Shown: positions 7,764 to 17,523, counted from the stretch's first letter. The stretch: 64,000 nucleotides of DNA from Alicyclobacillus fructus (GCF_017329605.1 NZ_JAFMTY010000001.1:1-64000); one strand, 5' to 3'. Notes: generated by a model not told the origin, from the sequence alone. Program-made: numbers and translations.

Positions 7764-8441
7764 GTGGCACCTGTGACCATTGCCATCGACGGACCCGCTG
7801 GCGCTGGGAAAAGTACCGTGGCCAAGCGGGTGGCGGAACGGCTGAATCTGATGTATGTCGACACAGGCGCCATGTACCGGGCAGTCGCGTATCTTTGCGC
7901 TCAAGAAGGGATTGACGTGCATTCGGAGCGCGACGTCGAGGCCGTCCTCGATGCACACCGGGTGTCGTTTGAGGAAGGGGAAGACCGGACGTTGCAGGTC
8001 CTCATCGACGGCGTGAACGTGACGTCCAAGCTTCGCGCTCCGGAGGTCAGCGCGCTGGTCTCCACCGTCGCTGCTCATCCTCGCGTGCGGCAGCTGTTGA
8101 CCGAATGGCAGCGCGCATTTGCGGAGCGCCATTCGGTGGTCATGGATGGCCGTGACATCGGCACGGTTGTGTTGCCTCACGCCACCGTGAAGGTGTTTCT
8201 CACCGCCGCGCCGGAGGAGCGGGCCCGACGACGCATGGAGGAATACAAGCGAATGGGTTACGACGTCGCGCTCGAAGACATGGTGCAAACCGTGCTTGAG
8301 CGGGATCGCAAGGATTCCGAGCGTTTGGTGGCTCCGCTCAGAATGGCGGAGGATGCGGTGCGCATCGACTCGACCGACAAGAGCGTGGAATCCGTGGTCG
8401 ACGAGATCGTGCAGTTGGTGGAGAATGCGCATGTCCGGTGA
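7764..8441 (+). CDS. cmk: Cytidylate kinase
   Basis: A 225-residue NMP kinase that phosphorylates CMP/dCMP with ATP. The N-terminal P-loop is IAIDGPAGAGKST, followed by the conserved YVDTGAMYRAVAY and the later MDGRDIGTVVLP and FLTAAPEERARRR segments. Length matches the family (about 225). GTG 7764 follows GGAGGGAGG. The 3' end overlaps plsC by 11 bases, which implies coupling, as in the Bacillus cmk-plsC-ypfD order. Confidence 0.96.
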   Translation: MAPVTIAIDGPAGAGKSTVAKRVAERLNLMYVDTGAMYRAVAYLCAQEGIDVHSERDVEAVLDAHRVSFEEGEDRTLQVLIDGVNVTSKLRAPEVSALVSTVAAHPRVRQLLTEWQRAFAERHSVVMDGRDIGTVVLPHATVKVFLTAAPEERARRRMEEYKRMGYDVALEDMVQTVLERDRKDSERLVAPLRMAEDAVRIDSTDKSVESVVDEIVQLVENAHVR

Positions 8442-9036
8442 ACCCAGTGATTTGCCTCGCGCTCCGTTTTACAGGTTTGCGCGTGCCGTTGTGACGGCTT
8501 TCTTTCGGGCCTGTTTTCGCATCCGCGTACAGGGGCTTGAACGGCTTCCGCAGCAGGGGGGCGTGATTCTCGCATCCAACCATCTGTCGAACTTCGATCC
8601 TCCGCTTCTAGGGATTCTGGTTCCGCGATACATACGGTTCATGGGCAAGGCCGAACTGTTTCGCATCCCCGTGCTTCGGCGCATGTTTCTCGCTCTCGGA
8701 GGCTTTCCGATTCAGCGGGGACGCGTGGATCGGCGCGCCATCCGCACCGCGATCGAAGTTCTTCAAGCCGGGACCTGCCTCGTGATGTTTCCCGAAGGGC
8801 ACCGGTCGCGAACCGGCCGACTTGGACCTTTGCAACCTGGGATTGCGTCCATTGCCAAGAAGGCGGGCGCTGTGATCCAGCCCGTGGGCATTCGCGGCCG
8901 ATACCGATTGTTCGGCCGCATCGAGGTCAGATTTGGCGAGCCCATCGTCCCATGCGAACAGTCGGAGGAAGAGATCATGCGAAGGCTGCGCGATCAATTG
9001 ATCCAGCTGACCGGAGCCGATCGAGAATCGGGGTGA
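8431..9036 (+). CDS. plsC: 1-acyl-sn-glycerol-3-phosphate acyltransferase
   Basis: A 201-residue membrane-associated acyltransferase that makes phosphatidic acid from lysophosphatidic acid. It shows the acyltransferase motifs in order: NHLSNFDP (HxxxxD), the GGFPIQRGRVDRR block, and FPEGHRSRTG. ATG 8431 lies inside the end of cmk and has GGTGGAG 7 bases upstream. Together with plsY, encoded 3.5 kb further on, two acylation steps of phospholipid synthesis are in this window. Confidence 0.93.
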   Translation: MSGEPSDLPRAPFYRFARAVVTAFFRACFRIRVQGLERLPQQGGVILASNHLSNFDPPLLGILVPRYIRFMGKAELFRIPVLRRMFLALGGFPIQRGRVDRRAIRTAIEVLQAGTCLVMFPEGHRSRTGRLGPLQPGIASIAKKAGAVIQPVGIRGRYRLFGRIEVRFGEPIVPCEQSEEEIMRRLRDQLIQLTGADRESG

Positions 9037-9200
9037 GAGGTGCGTCGGTTTTCCTTGTCGCGCAAGACTGTGTTACAGTAGGCGTATGAAAAGTTGGTGG
9101 CGAGATTCCAAAATCGCGTTTGTAGCTTGTCCAATTTGGTATGCTATAGGTAACCTTTGTGGAAGGCCAACGTGAACTTGGCGTCGTCAGGAGGTTGCCG

Positions 9201-9254
9201 ATGGCGCATGCGAATAAACGCCGACTCCTGTCGCGCGTTGCCATCATAAAGTGA
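9201..9254 (+). CDS. Possible 17-residue leader peptide before the S1-domain gene
   Basis: A very short open frame, MAHANKRRLLSRVAIIK, has a perfect CAGGAGG six bases before its ATG and ends 24 bases before the S1-protein start. A small hairpin (GCCAA 9166-9170 with TTGGC 9178-9182) lies upstream. A weak promoter candidate is TTGTAG (9120-9125) with CTATAG (9144-9149). The rest of the 9037-9278 gap shows nothing else. The peptide may be translated or regulatory; there is no homology evidence. Confidence 0.4.
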   Translation: MAHANKRRLLSRVAIIK

Positions 9255-9278
9255 CCATGGATACGGGAGGCCATTGAC

Positions 9279-10436
9279 ATGTCAGAGGATTTGCGTGAAA
9301 TGTTGACCGATTCGGCGGTTCGCGAGGGGGACGTGGTGACCGGCGAAGTGACCGCCGTGGATGATCACGGCGTGACCGTCGCACTGCCTCACGGTTATGA
9401 GGGGCATATTGCGGCGCAAGAGCTTTCGGCGGTCCCAGGGACGCACCCGAGCGACGTCGTGAGCGTGGGCAGCACGGTGACGGCCCAAGTCTTGAAAGTC
9501 GACATGGAATCAGGCCATGTCACCCTTTCGAAGCGGCGCGCTGAACAGGCGTCTGCGTGGGAACGCATGCAGCAGTTGCTGGAAAGCGGAGAACCCATCG
9601 AGGTAGAGATTCGCGACGTCGTCAAAGGCGGTCTGGTGGCGGACGTCGGCGTTCGCGCCTTTATTCCGGCCTCCTTGGTGGATCGTCATTTTGTCGAGAA
9701 TCTCGAACAGTTTAAGGGACAGAAGCTTCGCGCCAAGGTCATCGAGGTGGATCCTCAGAAGAACAAACTGATCCTGTCGCGTCGCGCTGTGCTGGAAGAG
9801 GAGAGCGAGGCGCGTGCACGCAAACTGTTCGAGGAGTTGAAGCCCGGGGACGTGATCGAGGGCACCGTGCAGCGGCTGACCGATTTCGGGGCGTTTGTGG
9901 ACGTCGGGGGCGCCGACGGCTTGGTGCACATCTCGGAGTTGTCGTTTTCGCACGTCAACCACCCGTCCGAGGTCGTCCATGAAGGCGATCGCGTCAAGGT
10001 CCGGGTGTTGCGCGTGGACCCGGAGGCCGGGCGAATTTCGCTGTCTATCAAAGCGGCGCTGCCGGAGCCCTGGGAGACGTATGCGCATGAGTTTCAACCG
10101 GGTGACGTGGTGCAGGGTGTGGTGCGCCGTGTGGTGGACTTCGGCGCGTTCGTCGAGCTCCGCCCGGGCCTCGAGGGTTTGGTGCACGTGTCGCAGATCT
10201 CCAATGAGCACGTCGACAAGCCGTCAGACGTTCTCCAGCCTGGGCAAGAGGTCACGGTGCGCGTGCTGAGCGTGGACCCGGAGCGCAAGCGCATCTCGCT
10301 GTCGATGCGAGATTCGTCTCAACCGCGCGGCGGTCAGGGGAGAGGGAATCGTCGCGAGCGCCGGGCTGTCGAGCCTCGCAACGATGGAGCCTCGGGTCCG
10401 ACGTTGGGCGATCTGTTCGGCGATTTGTTCAAATGA
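9279..10436 (+). CDS. S1-domain RNA-binding protein, YpfD / RpsA-like
   Basis: A 385-residue protein with four S1 repeats at roughly residues 15-85, 103-168, 185-255 and 270-340. The last two carry the classic GTVQRLTDFGAFVDVGG and GVVRRVVDFGAFVELRPG signatures. A basic, Gly/Arg-rich tail follows. This four-repeat form is the Firmicute counterpart of ribosomal protein S1 and in Bacillus follows cmk-plsC. It is shorter than the six-repeat enterobacterial S1. ATG 9279 follows GGGAGG. A terminator follows immediately. Confidence 0.92.
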   Translation: MSEDLREMLTDSAVREGDVVTGEVTAVDDHGVTVALPHGYEGHIAAQELSAVPGTHPSDVVSVGSTVTAQVLKVDMESGHVTLSKRRAEQASAWERMQQLLESGEPIEVEIRDVVKGGLVADVGVRAFIPASLVDRHFVENLEQFKGQKLRAKVIEVDPQKNKLILSRRAVLEEESEARARKLFEELKPGDVIEGTVQRLTDFGAFVDVGGADGLVHISELSFSHVNHPSEVVHEGDRVKVRVLRVDPEAGRISLSIKAALPEPWETYAHEFQPGDVVQGVVRRVVDFGAFVELRPGLEGLVHVSQISNEHVDKPSDVLQPGQEVTVRVLSVDPERKRISLSMRDSSQPRGGQGRGNRRERRAVEPRNDGASGPTLGDLFGDLFK

Positions 10437-10454
10437 TAGTGGTTGCATACCGGA

Positions 10455-10478
10455 CCCCGCCCGAAAGGGCGGGGTTTT
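10455..10478 (+). terminator. Terminator after the S1-domain gene
   Basis: CCCCGCCC (10455-10462) and GGGCGGGG (10467-10474) form a perfect 8-bp stem with a GAAA tetraloop, followed by TTTT. Confidence 0.92.
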
Positions 10479-10531
10479 CTCTAGACAGGGCCGCTGATCT
10501 TCACGTACGCGATGATTGGGGGCGTTGAGGT

Positions 10532-11065
10532 GTGCAGAGCCCACTCATGTGGATTGTCCCCGCGGCGGTTTGGCTCATGCTGTGGCCGCCGCCGTCCCTC
10601 TCACCCCGCTGGCTGGTCCGGGCCGTCGTGATTGCCTGTCTCGCGGCTTGGCTTCCGCTCCGCTGGCTTGTCCCGGCATGGGTTCCGCCGGTGGCATGGC
10701 TCACCCTCTCGTTGTACGAGATGGTGAGACTCCCTCGCGAACGATGGTTTCGATCGGGGAGCGTCGCTTTTGCGGCTGTCGCCGTCATGACGGAATGGCC
10801 GGCGTGGGCACCATTTGCCGACTGGTGGAGCGTATCTCCCCAGGTGTGGGCGGCCGCCATCGCTGGCGTTGCGGCGAGTGTCGCCTCTCCGACCCCTTGG
10901 ACGCGCGCCTTGGCGTGTGCAGGGCAGGTCGCGGTGTCCTGGGTGACGGGGCGCAGCGGGCTCGACATGGATTCCGTTTTCATCTTTGCCGCGGCTTTTG
11001 AGCTGTGGGAACGGTTTGAACGCGCCTGGGTGTGGGGGAGATCGCGAAAGGAAACGGGTCATTGA
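10532..11065 (+). CDS. Hydrophobic multi-pass membrane protein, YphA-like
   Basis: A 177-residue protein with about five hydrophobic segments and many tryptophans. A charged C-terminal tail (RSRKETGH) ends the protein. Sequence alone does not identify it. In B. subtilis yphA, a small membrane protein of unknown function, lies between ypfD and der, so this is its positional counterpart. GTG 10532 is used with GGGGG about 10 bases upstream; ATG 10547 is an alternative. Confidence 0.7.
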   Translation: MQSPLMWIVPAAVWLMLWPPPSLSPRWLVRAVVIACLAAWLPLRWLVPAWVPPVAWLTLSLYEMVRLPRERWFRSGSVAFAAVAVMTEWPAWAPFADWWSVSPQVWAAAIAGVAASVASPTPWTRALACAGQVAVSWVTGRSGLDMDSVFIFAAAFELWERFERAWVWGRSRKETGH

Positions 11066-11135
11066 CGTCTGCTTCGAATTCCGGGATAATGGGCTGCCGA
11101 CAGCGCGCGTTGCGGAACGATCGGAGGTGAAGAGG

Positions 11136-12464
11136 ATGACTTTGCCGGTTGTGGCCATTGTGGGACGAGCAAACGTGGGCAAATCCACGCTCTTCAATCG
11201 ACTCGTGGGTGGACGCGTCTCGATTGTGGAGGATACGCCTGGGGTCACGCGCGATCGCATTTACGGAAAGAGCGAGTGGAACGGTGTTCCGTTCCGCGTG
11301 ATTGACACAGGCGGCATCGAGATGGATGAAGAGGACGAGATCGGAAATCTGATTCGTGTGCAGGCGCAGATCGCCATCGACGAAGCGGATGTCATTCTGT
11401 TTGTGGTGGATGGACGGCAGGGCGTGACGCAGGCCGACGAGCACGTTGCACAGGTGTTGCGCCGCTCGCGCAAGCCTGTGGTGCTTGGCGTCAATAAGCT
11501 CGATCACGTCGACCAGTATGCGCTGAGTTACGAATTTTACCGACTGGGTTTCGGAGAGCCCATCCCGTTTTCGGCCGAGCACGGGCGTGGCACAGGGGAC
11601 CTGCTGGATGCTGTCGTGTCCGCGCTTCCCAAGGCGGGCGAAGAGGATGGAGACGAGGACGCCATTCGCATCGCGTTTGTCGGCAGACCCAATGTCGGGA
11701 AGTCGAGTCTCGTCAACCGCCTGCTTGGCGAGGAGCGCGTGATGGTGAGTCCCGTGGCCGGAACCACGAGGGACGCCATCGACACGCCGCTGGAACGCGA
11801 CGGTCAAGCCTATGTGCTCGTCGATACGGCCGGCATGAGGCGCAAAGGAAAAGTGTACGAACGCATCGAAAAGTACAGCGTGTTGCGAGCGCTTCGAGCT
11901 TTGGATCGGGCCGACGTCGCATTTGTCGTTCTCGATGCGCAGACTGGCATCGTGGAGCAGGACAAGCGTGTGGCGGGCTACGCGTTGGACGCTGGCTGTG
12001 CCATCGCGTTCGTGGTCAACAAATGGGATGCCATTGAAAAGGACGACAAAACGGCGCATCGGTTTGAAGAGAAGATCAGGCAAGAGTTTCCGTTCCTGCG
12101 TTTTGCGCCCGTGATCTTTGTGTCCGCGCTTACGGGTCAGCGCGTGGGGCGGTTGCTCGATCTCGCCAAGGAGATTGCGGAGTATCACGCGATGCGCGTT
12201 CCCACGGCGACGTTGAATCGAGTGCTTGCGGATGCGCAAGTGTCCGTGTCGCCCCCGTCCAAGGGCGGGCGCAGGTTGAGGATTTATTACGGCACGCAGG
12301 TCGGTGTGAAACCGCCCACGTTCGTGATCTTTGTCAATGACACGGAACTCAGTCATTTCTCGTACGAGCGCTATCTCGAGAATCAACTGCGAGAGGCGTT
12401 TGGTTTTCGAGGGACGCCCATCCGCATGGTTTTGCGGGCGCGCGATGAGGCGGAATCGGGCTGA
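11136..12464 (+). CDS. der: Ribosome-associated GTPase Der (EngA)
   Basis: A 442-residue protein with two tandem GTPase domains and a C-terminal KH-like domain, the layout unique to Der. The P-loops are GRANVGKS near residue 10 and GRPNVGKS near residue 187; DTGG and DTAG are the matching G3 motifs, and NKLD and NKWD the G4 motifs. Der is needed for 50S subunit maturation. The start ATG 11136 follows GGAGG at 8-base spacing. plsY begins 24 bases downstream. Confidence 0.97.
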   Translation: MTLPVVAIVGRANVGKSTLFNRLVGGRVSIVEDTPGVTRDRIYGKSEWNGVPFRVIDTGGIEMDEEDEIGNLIRVQAQIAIDEADVILFVVDGRQGVTQADEHVAQVLRRSRKPVVLGVNKLDHVDQYALSYEFYRLGFGEPIPFSAEHGRGTGDLLDAVVSALPKAGEEDGDEDAIRIAFVGRPNVGKSSLVNRLLGEERVMVSPVAGTTRDAIDTPLERDGQAYVLVDTAGMRRKGKVYERIEKYSVLRALRALDRADVAFVVLDAQTGIVEQDKRVAGYALDAGCAIAFVVNKWDAIEKDDKTAHRFEEKIRQEFPFLRFAPVIFVSALTGQRVGRLLDLAKEIAEYHAMRVPTATLNRVLADAQVSVSPPSKGGRRLRIYYGTQVGVKPPTFVIFVNDTELSHFSYERYLENQLREAFGFRGTPIRMVLRARDEAESG

Positions 12465-12488
12465 TCTCCGCGAAGGAGCGTTGATCGA

Positions 12489-13103
12489 ATGGCTTGGTCT
12501 GGACTGTTGTCGATGGTCGTCGCGTACCTCATAGGTTCCATTTCGACGAGCACGTTGGTGGTCCGGTGGGTCAGTGGCCGAGACATTCGCTCTGAAGGAA
12601 GCGGCAATGCCGGCGCCACGAACACGATGCGGACCATTGGGCTGAAATGGGGTGTCGTCGTTCTTCTGTTCGACGGATTGAAAGGCGCCCTGGCCCTGTG
12701 GATCGCGAATGCGCTGTCGCCGCACGCGATGTGGGCGCTGGCCCTGTCCGCCATCGCCGTCGTGGCAGGGCACAATTGGCCGATCTTTTTTGGTTTCCGC
12801 GGCGGGAAAGGCATCGCCACGACGATCGGCGTGCTCCTGTGGCTCGCGCCGCTTTCGGCCGTGATCGCGGGGCTGGTCTGTTTAGCCGTGATCGCCGTCA
12901 CGCGTTACGTGTCCCTCGGGTCGCTCGTGTTCGTATGCCTTGTCCCGATCCTGGTAGCCGTCTTCCACTTTGAGGCGTGGACGTTTGGCGCGAGCGTCGT
13001 GCTTGCGTTGCTCGCCGTCTATCGCCACCGATCCAACATCGATCGGTTGCTGCATGGCACGGAGCGGCGAATTTTTGACCGGACGAGCGAGGGTGCGCGA
13101 TGA
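12489..13103 (+). CDS. plsY: Acyl-phosphate glycerol-3-phosphate acyltransferase
   Basis: A 204-residue integral membrane protein with about five helices. It has the PlsY motifs GSGNAGATNTMRTIG near residue 37 and GHNWPIFFGFRGGKGIAT near residue 97. It transfers an acyl group from acyl-phosphate to glycerol-3-phosphate, the first step of phospholipid synthesis, so its substrate is the product of GpsA encoded next. The stop overlaps the gpsA start by four bases (ATGA), a sign of translational coupling. Confidence 0.95.
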   Translation: MAWSGLLSMVVAYLIGSISTSTLVVRWVSGRDIRSEGSGNAGATNTMRTIGLKWGVVVLLFDGLKGALALWIANALSPHAMWALALSAIAVVAGHNWPIFFGFRGGKGIATTIGVLLWLAPLSAVIAGLVCLAVIAVTRYVSLGSLVFVCLVPILVAVFHFEAWTFGASVVLALLAVYRHRSNIDRLLHGTERRIFDRTSEGAR

Positions 13104-14137
13104 AAGCATGTGTTCTGGGGGCCGGCAGTTGGGGGACCGCCCTGGCTTCGGTGCTCGTGTCGAACCAGTGGGACGTGACCATTTGGGCGCGGCGTCTTGA
13201 GGTGGCGGAGGATATCAACCTGCGCGGCAGGAATGAACGCTATCTTCCCGGGGCGCGGTTGCCCGCTGGTCTGAGAGCGGTGACCGATCCGGAGGACGCT
13301 CTCCGCCATGCCGAACTTGTGGTGCTCGCCGTTCCCTCTGGAGCCGTGGCGGATATGTTGCCTTTTCTTCGCGGCCTCGGGGAGGACGTCTTATTGGTCC
13401 ACGCGGTCAAGGGCTTTGTGCGTCCCGACAATTTGCGCGTCAGCGCGTGGCTCGAGCGCCACATTCCCGGAATTGAACGCCGGTTGGCCGTGATCTCGGG
13501 CCCATCGCACGCGGAAGAGGTGGTTCGCCAGCTTCCGACGACCGTCGTCGTGGCGAGCGCCAGCAGGCGCGTGGCGGAGAGCGCGCAGGACGCCCTGATG
13601 ACCGAGCGGTTTCGCGTCTACACGCAGGCGGACGTCGTCGGCGTCGAGCTGGGCGGCGCGTTGAAAAACATCATCGCACTCGGCGCGGGGCTGGCCGAGG
13701 GCTTGGGGTTGGGAGACAACACCCGAGCGGCGCTGATGACGCGCGGGCTGGCTGAGATCACGCGCCTTGGCGTGGCGCTCGGCGCGTCGCCGCTGACCTT
13801 TTCGGGTTTGGCCGGAATCGGAGATCTGATTGTCACCTGCACGAGTGAACACAGCCGCAATCACCGGGCGGGTCGGCTGTTGGCGAAAGGGTTGTCGCTG
13901 TCAGAAGTGCTCGCGTCCATCGGAATGGTGGTTGAAGGCGTCCATGCCACCTTCGCTGCTGAGCAGCTCGCCAAGGACTGTGGGGTCGAGATGCCGATCA
14001 CGCACGCCATCGCGCGGGTGTTGATGGGCGAAATCTCGCCGAGCGAGGCAATTGAGTTGTTGATGACCAGGGACAAAAACCACGAGATGGAAGTCGTTGG
14101 TGCGCAGCCTTTGACAGCCGAGTTCCGCCTCCCGTGA
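13100..14137 (+). CDS. gpsA: NAD(P)-dependent glycerol-3-phosphate dehydrogenase
   Basis: A 345-residue cytosolic enzyme reducing dihydroxyacetone phosphate to sn-glycerol-3-phosphate. It starts directly with the dinucleotide fold, VLGAGSWGTALA, and carries the catalytic lysine segment ELGGALKNIIALGAG and the GLAGIGDLIVTC motif. It supplies plsY, with which it overlaps. ATG 13100 sits within the plsY stop. Confidence 0.97.
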   Translation: MKACVLGAGSWGTALASVLVSNQWDVTIWARRLEVAEDINLRGRNERYLPGARLPAGLRAVTDPEDALRHAELVVLAVPSGAVADMLPFLRGLGEDVLLVHAVKGFVRPDNLRVSAWLERHIPGIERRLAVISGPSHAEEVVRQLPTTVVVASASRRVAESAQDALMTERFRVYTQADVVGVELGGALKNIIALGAGLAEGLGLGDNTRAALMTRGLAEITRLGVALGASPLTFSGLAGIGDLIVTCTSEHSRNHRAGRLLAKGLSLSEVLASIGMVVEGVHATFAAEQLAKDCGVEMPITHAIARVLMGEISPSEAIELLMTRDKNHEMEVVGAQPLTAEFRLP

Positions 14138-14206
14138 GACAGGCGTGGCGACCTTGCGAACGATTTGATACACTACCCTCGTTGATCGGTGGAGGGAGGC
14201 GTGTTC

Positions 14207-14587
14207 GTGAACATTCCGGAGGGATTGAAGTATTCGCGCGAGCACGAATGGGTGCGGGTCGACGGACAGCGCGCCTACGTTGGGATTACGGACTACGCGC
14301 AGGACGAACTGGGTGACATCGTGTATGTGGAGCTGCCGGAGGTTGGAGCCCAGCTGAAGGCAGGAGAGACCTTCGGAACCGTGGAGTCCGTGAAGACGGT
14401 GTCCGACCTGTACGCGCCGGTGAGCGGGCGCGTCGTCCAAGTGAACGAGGAGCTCGCGAATGCGCCTGAGAAGGTGAACGAGTCGCCCTATGACGATGCC
14501 TGGATGATCGTCGTGGAGATGGACGACCCGTCCGAACTCGAGGCGTTGCTGGACGCCGACGCCTATCGCCAACACATCCAGGGCTGA
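14207..14587 (+). CDS. gcvH: Glycine cleavage system H protein
   Basis: A 126-residue lipoyl carrier protein. The lipoylation site is K63 within [18 protein letters not shown], and the N-terminal [12 protein letters not shown] block is typical. GcvH shuttles the aminomethyl group between the P, T and L proteins, none of which is encoded here. In Firmicutes it can also be a lipoyl relay. GTG 14207 is chosen because GGAGGGAGG ends 7 bases upstream; GTG 14201 is too close. A terminator follows. Confidence 0.95.
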   Translation: MNIPEGLKYSREHEWVRVDGQRAYVGITDYAQDELGDIVYVELPEVGAQLKAGETFGTVESVKTVSDLYAPVSGRVVQVNEELANAPEKVNESPYDDAWMIVVEMDDPSELEALLDADAYRQHIQG

Positions 14588-14595
14588 CGTTCCCC

Positions 14596-14628
14596 GGGAT
14601 CCACGCGCACTGGCGCTGGATCCCTTTT
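14596..14628 (+). terminator. Terminator after gcvH
   Basis: GGGATCCA (14596-14603) pairs with TGGATCCC (14617-14624), with an inner GCGC/GCGC extension, followed by TTTT. The remaining 224 bases before spoIVA carry no gene; I see only a weak sigma-E-like promoter candidate there. Confidence 0.88.
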
Positions 14629-14852
14629 CCTCTTGGTTTCCCCCCTTGCCGCGGTTCTACGCTGAATCTCTCTCCCGTATACATAGTGGCGTCAGGGACG
14701 AGGCGCTCTGCTTCGCGAAGCATACCGGTCTTTGTGCCGCATATATTGGCTACTGTCCATCGATTGTGTGACGGTCTACGTGGATTGTCGGTGGGCCGGG
14801 GCGAGGCATGCGTTCATGCTGTCCACGCCGGTCATCTCGAGGAGGGAGAATC

Positions 14853-16331
14853 GTGGAAAAATTCGACGTCTTTCAAGACATTGCGGAGCGGACGGGGGGC
14901 GATATATACCTCGGCGTGGTCGGCCCCGTGCGCACTGGCAAGTCAACGTTTATCAAGAAATTTATGGAACTCATTGTCATTCCCAATATTCAGGACGAGG
15001 CCGATCGCGCCCGTGCGATCGACGAGCTTCCCCAGAGCGCCGCGGGCCGCACCATCATGACCACGGAGCCGAAGTTCATCCCGAATCAGGCAGTGCAGGT
15101 CCACGTCGCCGAAGGCTTGGATGTCAACATTCGGATTGTGGACTGCGTCGGTTATGCGGTTGAGGGCGCCCGCGGGTACGAGGACGAAAATGGGCCACGG
15201 ATGGTCACGACGCCGTGGTTTGACGATCCCGTCCCCTTTCAGGAGGCGGCCGAGATCGGCACGCGCAAGGTCATCGCCGACCACTCGACCATTGGCATTG
15301 TCGTCACGACCGACGGATCCGTCGCCGAGATCCCGCGCGAAAACTACGTCGCGGCCGAAGAGCGCGTGGTGGCAGAACTGAAGGAGCTCGGCAAGCCGTT
15401 CGTCATGATCGTGAACTCGGTTACGCCGGATCACCCGCGCGTGGTCCAGCTGAGAGAGGAGCTCGCGGCGAAGTATGACGTGCCCGTGCTGGCCCTTTCC
15501 TGCGCCACGTTGACGACGCACGAGATCTACTACGTGCTTCGCGAGGCACTGTACGAGTTCCCGGTTAAAGAAGTCAACGTCAACCTCCCGAACTGGGTGA
15601 TGGTGCTCGATCCCGACCACTGGCTGCGCCAACAGTTCGAAGAGGCGGTCCGCGAGACCATCCGGGACATCCGCCGCGTGCGCGACATCGATCGCGTCGT
15701 CGCGCAGTTTGCCCAGTACCCTTTCGTCGCGGCCTGCGGGCTCGCGCACATGGACATGGGGCACGGGATCGCCGCGATCGAGCTGGACGCGCCGGATGAA
15801 CTGTACGACCAGGTGCTCACGGAGATCGTCGGGGTGCAGATCACCGGCCGGGATCAGCTGCTCAAGATGATGAAAGAATTCACCTACGCGAAGCGAGAGT
15901 ACGACAAGGTGGCGGAAGCGTTGCGTATGGTGAAGCTCACGGGCTACGGCATTGCACCTCCCGCGCTCGAGGAGATGACGCTCGACGAACCGGAGCTCAT
16001 CAAGCAGGGATCCCGGTTCGGTGTGCGGCTGAAGGCGACGGCGCCATCGATTCACATGATCCGCGTGGACGTGGAGAGCGAGTTCGCGCCGATTGTCGGG
16101 ACGGAAAAACAGTCGGAGGAACTGGTTCGCTACCTGATGCAGGACTTCGAGAAAGACCCGCTCAAGATCTGGGAGAGCGACATTTTCGGCAAGTCGCTCG
16201 CCGCGATCGTCCGGGAGGGCATCTCCGCGAAACTGTCGCTGATGCCGGAGAGCGCACAGTTCAAGCTGAAAGAAACGCTGCAGCGAATCATCAACGAAGG
16301 CAGCGGAGGACTGATCGCCATCATCCTGTGA
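14853..16331 (+). CDS. spoIVA: Stage IV sporulation protein A, coat morphogenetic ATPase
   Basis: A 492-residue protein, the same length as in B. subtilis. The N-terminal ATPase domain has a Walker A-like GVVGPVRTGKST and the conserved MTTEPKFIPNQA and VRIVDCVGY-type blocks (here NIRIVDCVGYAVEGA). SpoIVA polymerises on the forespore surface as the coat basement layer and anchors cortex assembly. GTG 14853 follows GGAGGGA. Gene neighbours are unrelated and terminators flank it, so it is likely monocistronic and mother-cell expressed. Confidence 0.97.
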   Translation: MEKFDVFQDIAERTGGDIYLGVVGPVRTGKSTFIKKFMELIVIPNIQDEADRARAIDELPQSAAGRTIMTTEPKFIPNQAVQVHVAEGLDVNIRIVDCVGYAVEGARGYEDENGPRMVTTPWFDDPVPFQEAAEIGTRKVIADHSTIGIVVTTDGSVAEIPRENYVAAEERVVAELKELGKPFVMIVNSVTPDHPRVVQLREELAAKYDVPVLALSCATLTTHEIYYVLREALYEFPVKEVNVNLPNWVMVLDPDHWLRQQFEEAVRETIRDIRRVRDIDRVVAQFAQYPFVAACGLAHMDMGHGIAAIELDAPDELYDQVLTEIVGVQITGRDQLLKMMKEFTYAKREYDKVAEALRMVKLTGYGIAPPALEEMTLDEPELIKQGSRFGVRLKATAPSIHMIRVDVESEFAPIVGTEKQSEELVRYLMQDFEKDPLKIWESDIFGKSLAAIVREGISAKLSLMPESAQFKLKETLQRIINEGSGGLIAIIL

Positions 16332-16347
16332 ACTCTTTCGGACCTGC

Positions 16348-16378
16348 CCGCCCCTTCCCCGCGATCGGGCGGGTTTTG
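16348..16378 (+). terminator. Terminator after spoIVA
   Basis: CCCGCCC (16348-16354) pairs with GGGCGGG (16368-16374) across a 13-base loop and is followed by TTTT. Confidence 0.8.
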
Positions 16379-16473
16379 CCGTCTCCTGGGCCAGGCATGG
16401 AAGCGGGTCGACGCTCATAGAGATGGAATGGACGCATGTCCGAAGACGTTTCGAAGGAGAGTGTGGACAAGCC

Positions 16474-17523
16474 ATGAGAGCAGCGCGCATGGTGGGGTTT
16501 CGTGAGCCGCTTGTGATCGATCAAGTGCCGGATCCGTCCCCTGGGCCGGAGGACGCCGTGATCCGCGTGGAGGCGAGCGGCATCTGCCGGAGCGACTGGC
16601 ATGGATGGATGGGCGACTGGACGTGGTTAGGGCTGTCGCCGCAATTGCCGATCACGCCCGGGCACGAGTTCGGGGGCGAGATCGTGGCCTTGGGGCGGGA
16701 CGTGCGGGGATTTCAGATCGGCGAAAAGGTGACGGTCCCGTTTCACTACGCGTGCGGACATTGTGAACACTGTCACGCGGGCGTCCCGAACAGGTGCGAT
16801 CACGTCGGCATCTACGGCTTCAGCTGGGACGGCAGCTTCGCGGAGTATGTGGTGGTGCGAAATGCGAATCTGAACCTGATTCGCCTGCCGGAAGGCGTCG
16901 ATGCCTTGACCGCGGCTGCCGTGGGCTGCCGATTCATGACGGGCTATCATGGGGTGATGCGGGGCAACGTGAAGCCCGGGCAATGGGTGGCGGTGCACGG
17001 CGCCGGCGGCGTGGGCTTGTCGGCCATTCAGACCGCATACGCGATGGGGGCTCGAGTCATCGCGGTGGACGTGGACGACCAGAAGCTGGCGAAGGCTCGT
17101 GCGGAAGGCGCTTGCGAGGTGGTGAACGCGAAAACGCAACCGGTGGCGGAGGCGATTCGGGAGATCACGAAGGGCGGGGCGCACGTCAGTATTGACGCGC
17201 TCGGCATTCGCGACACGGTGCTCAATTCCGTGCTGTGCCTTCGCAAAGGGGGCCGACACGTCCAGATTGGCCTCACTACCTCGGAAGAGGGCGGCGTTGT
17301 GCCGCTGCCGATGGATCTCATCACGAGTTGCGAGATTGAGGTCGTCGGCAGCCTCGGCATCCCGCACCCGGACTACGCGGGCCTCTTGGCCCTGGTGGCG
17401 GAAGGTCGCCTGCGGCCCAAAGACTTGGTGGAGCGAGAGGTGCGCCTTGAAGACGTCAACGACGTATTTGATAAAATGACGCGCTTTGAGACCAAAGGTT
17501 TCAACGTCATTACGGCGTTCTGA
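16474..17523 (+). CDS. Zinc-dependent alcohol dehydrogenase, MDR family
   Basis: A 349-residue medium-chain dehydrogenase. Catalytic zinc ligands are C38 (GICRSDWHG), H64-E65 (PGHEFGGE) and C152. Four structural-zinc cysteines are C94, C97, C100 and C108. The cofactor motif is GAGGVGLSAIQ, with DVDD at the end of the second strand, suggesting NAD. The substrate cannot be told from sequence. ATG 16474 has GAAGGAG 14 bases upstream, rather far; no other in-frame start fits better. It is absent from the equivalent Bacillus block, so it is an insertion in the conserved order. Confidence 0.9.
   Translation: MRAARMVGFREPLVIDQVPDPSPGPEDAVIRVEASGICRSDWHGWMGDWTWLGLSPQLPITPGHEFGGEIVALGRDVRGFQIGEKVTVPFHYACGHCEHCHAGVPNRCDHVGIYGFSWDGSFAEYVVVRNANLNLIRLPEGVDALTAAAVGCRFMTGYHGVMRGNVKPGQWVAVHGAGGVGLSAIQTAYAMGARVIAVDVDDQKLAKARAEGACEVVNAKTQPVAEAIREITKGGAHVSIDALGIRDTVLNSVLCLRKGGRHVQIGLTTSEEGGVVPLPMDLITSCEIEVVGSLGIPHPDYAGLLALVAEGRLRPKDLVEREVRLEDVNDVFDKMTRFETKGFNVITAF

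Noticed and set aside
14739-14765. Sigma-E promoter of spoIVA
   Set aside because: GCATATAT and CATCGATT resemble the elements, but the spacing is too short and the -10 match is partial. Not reported as a feature.
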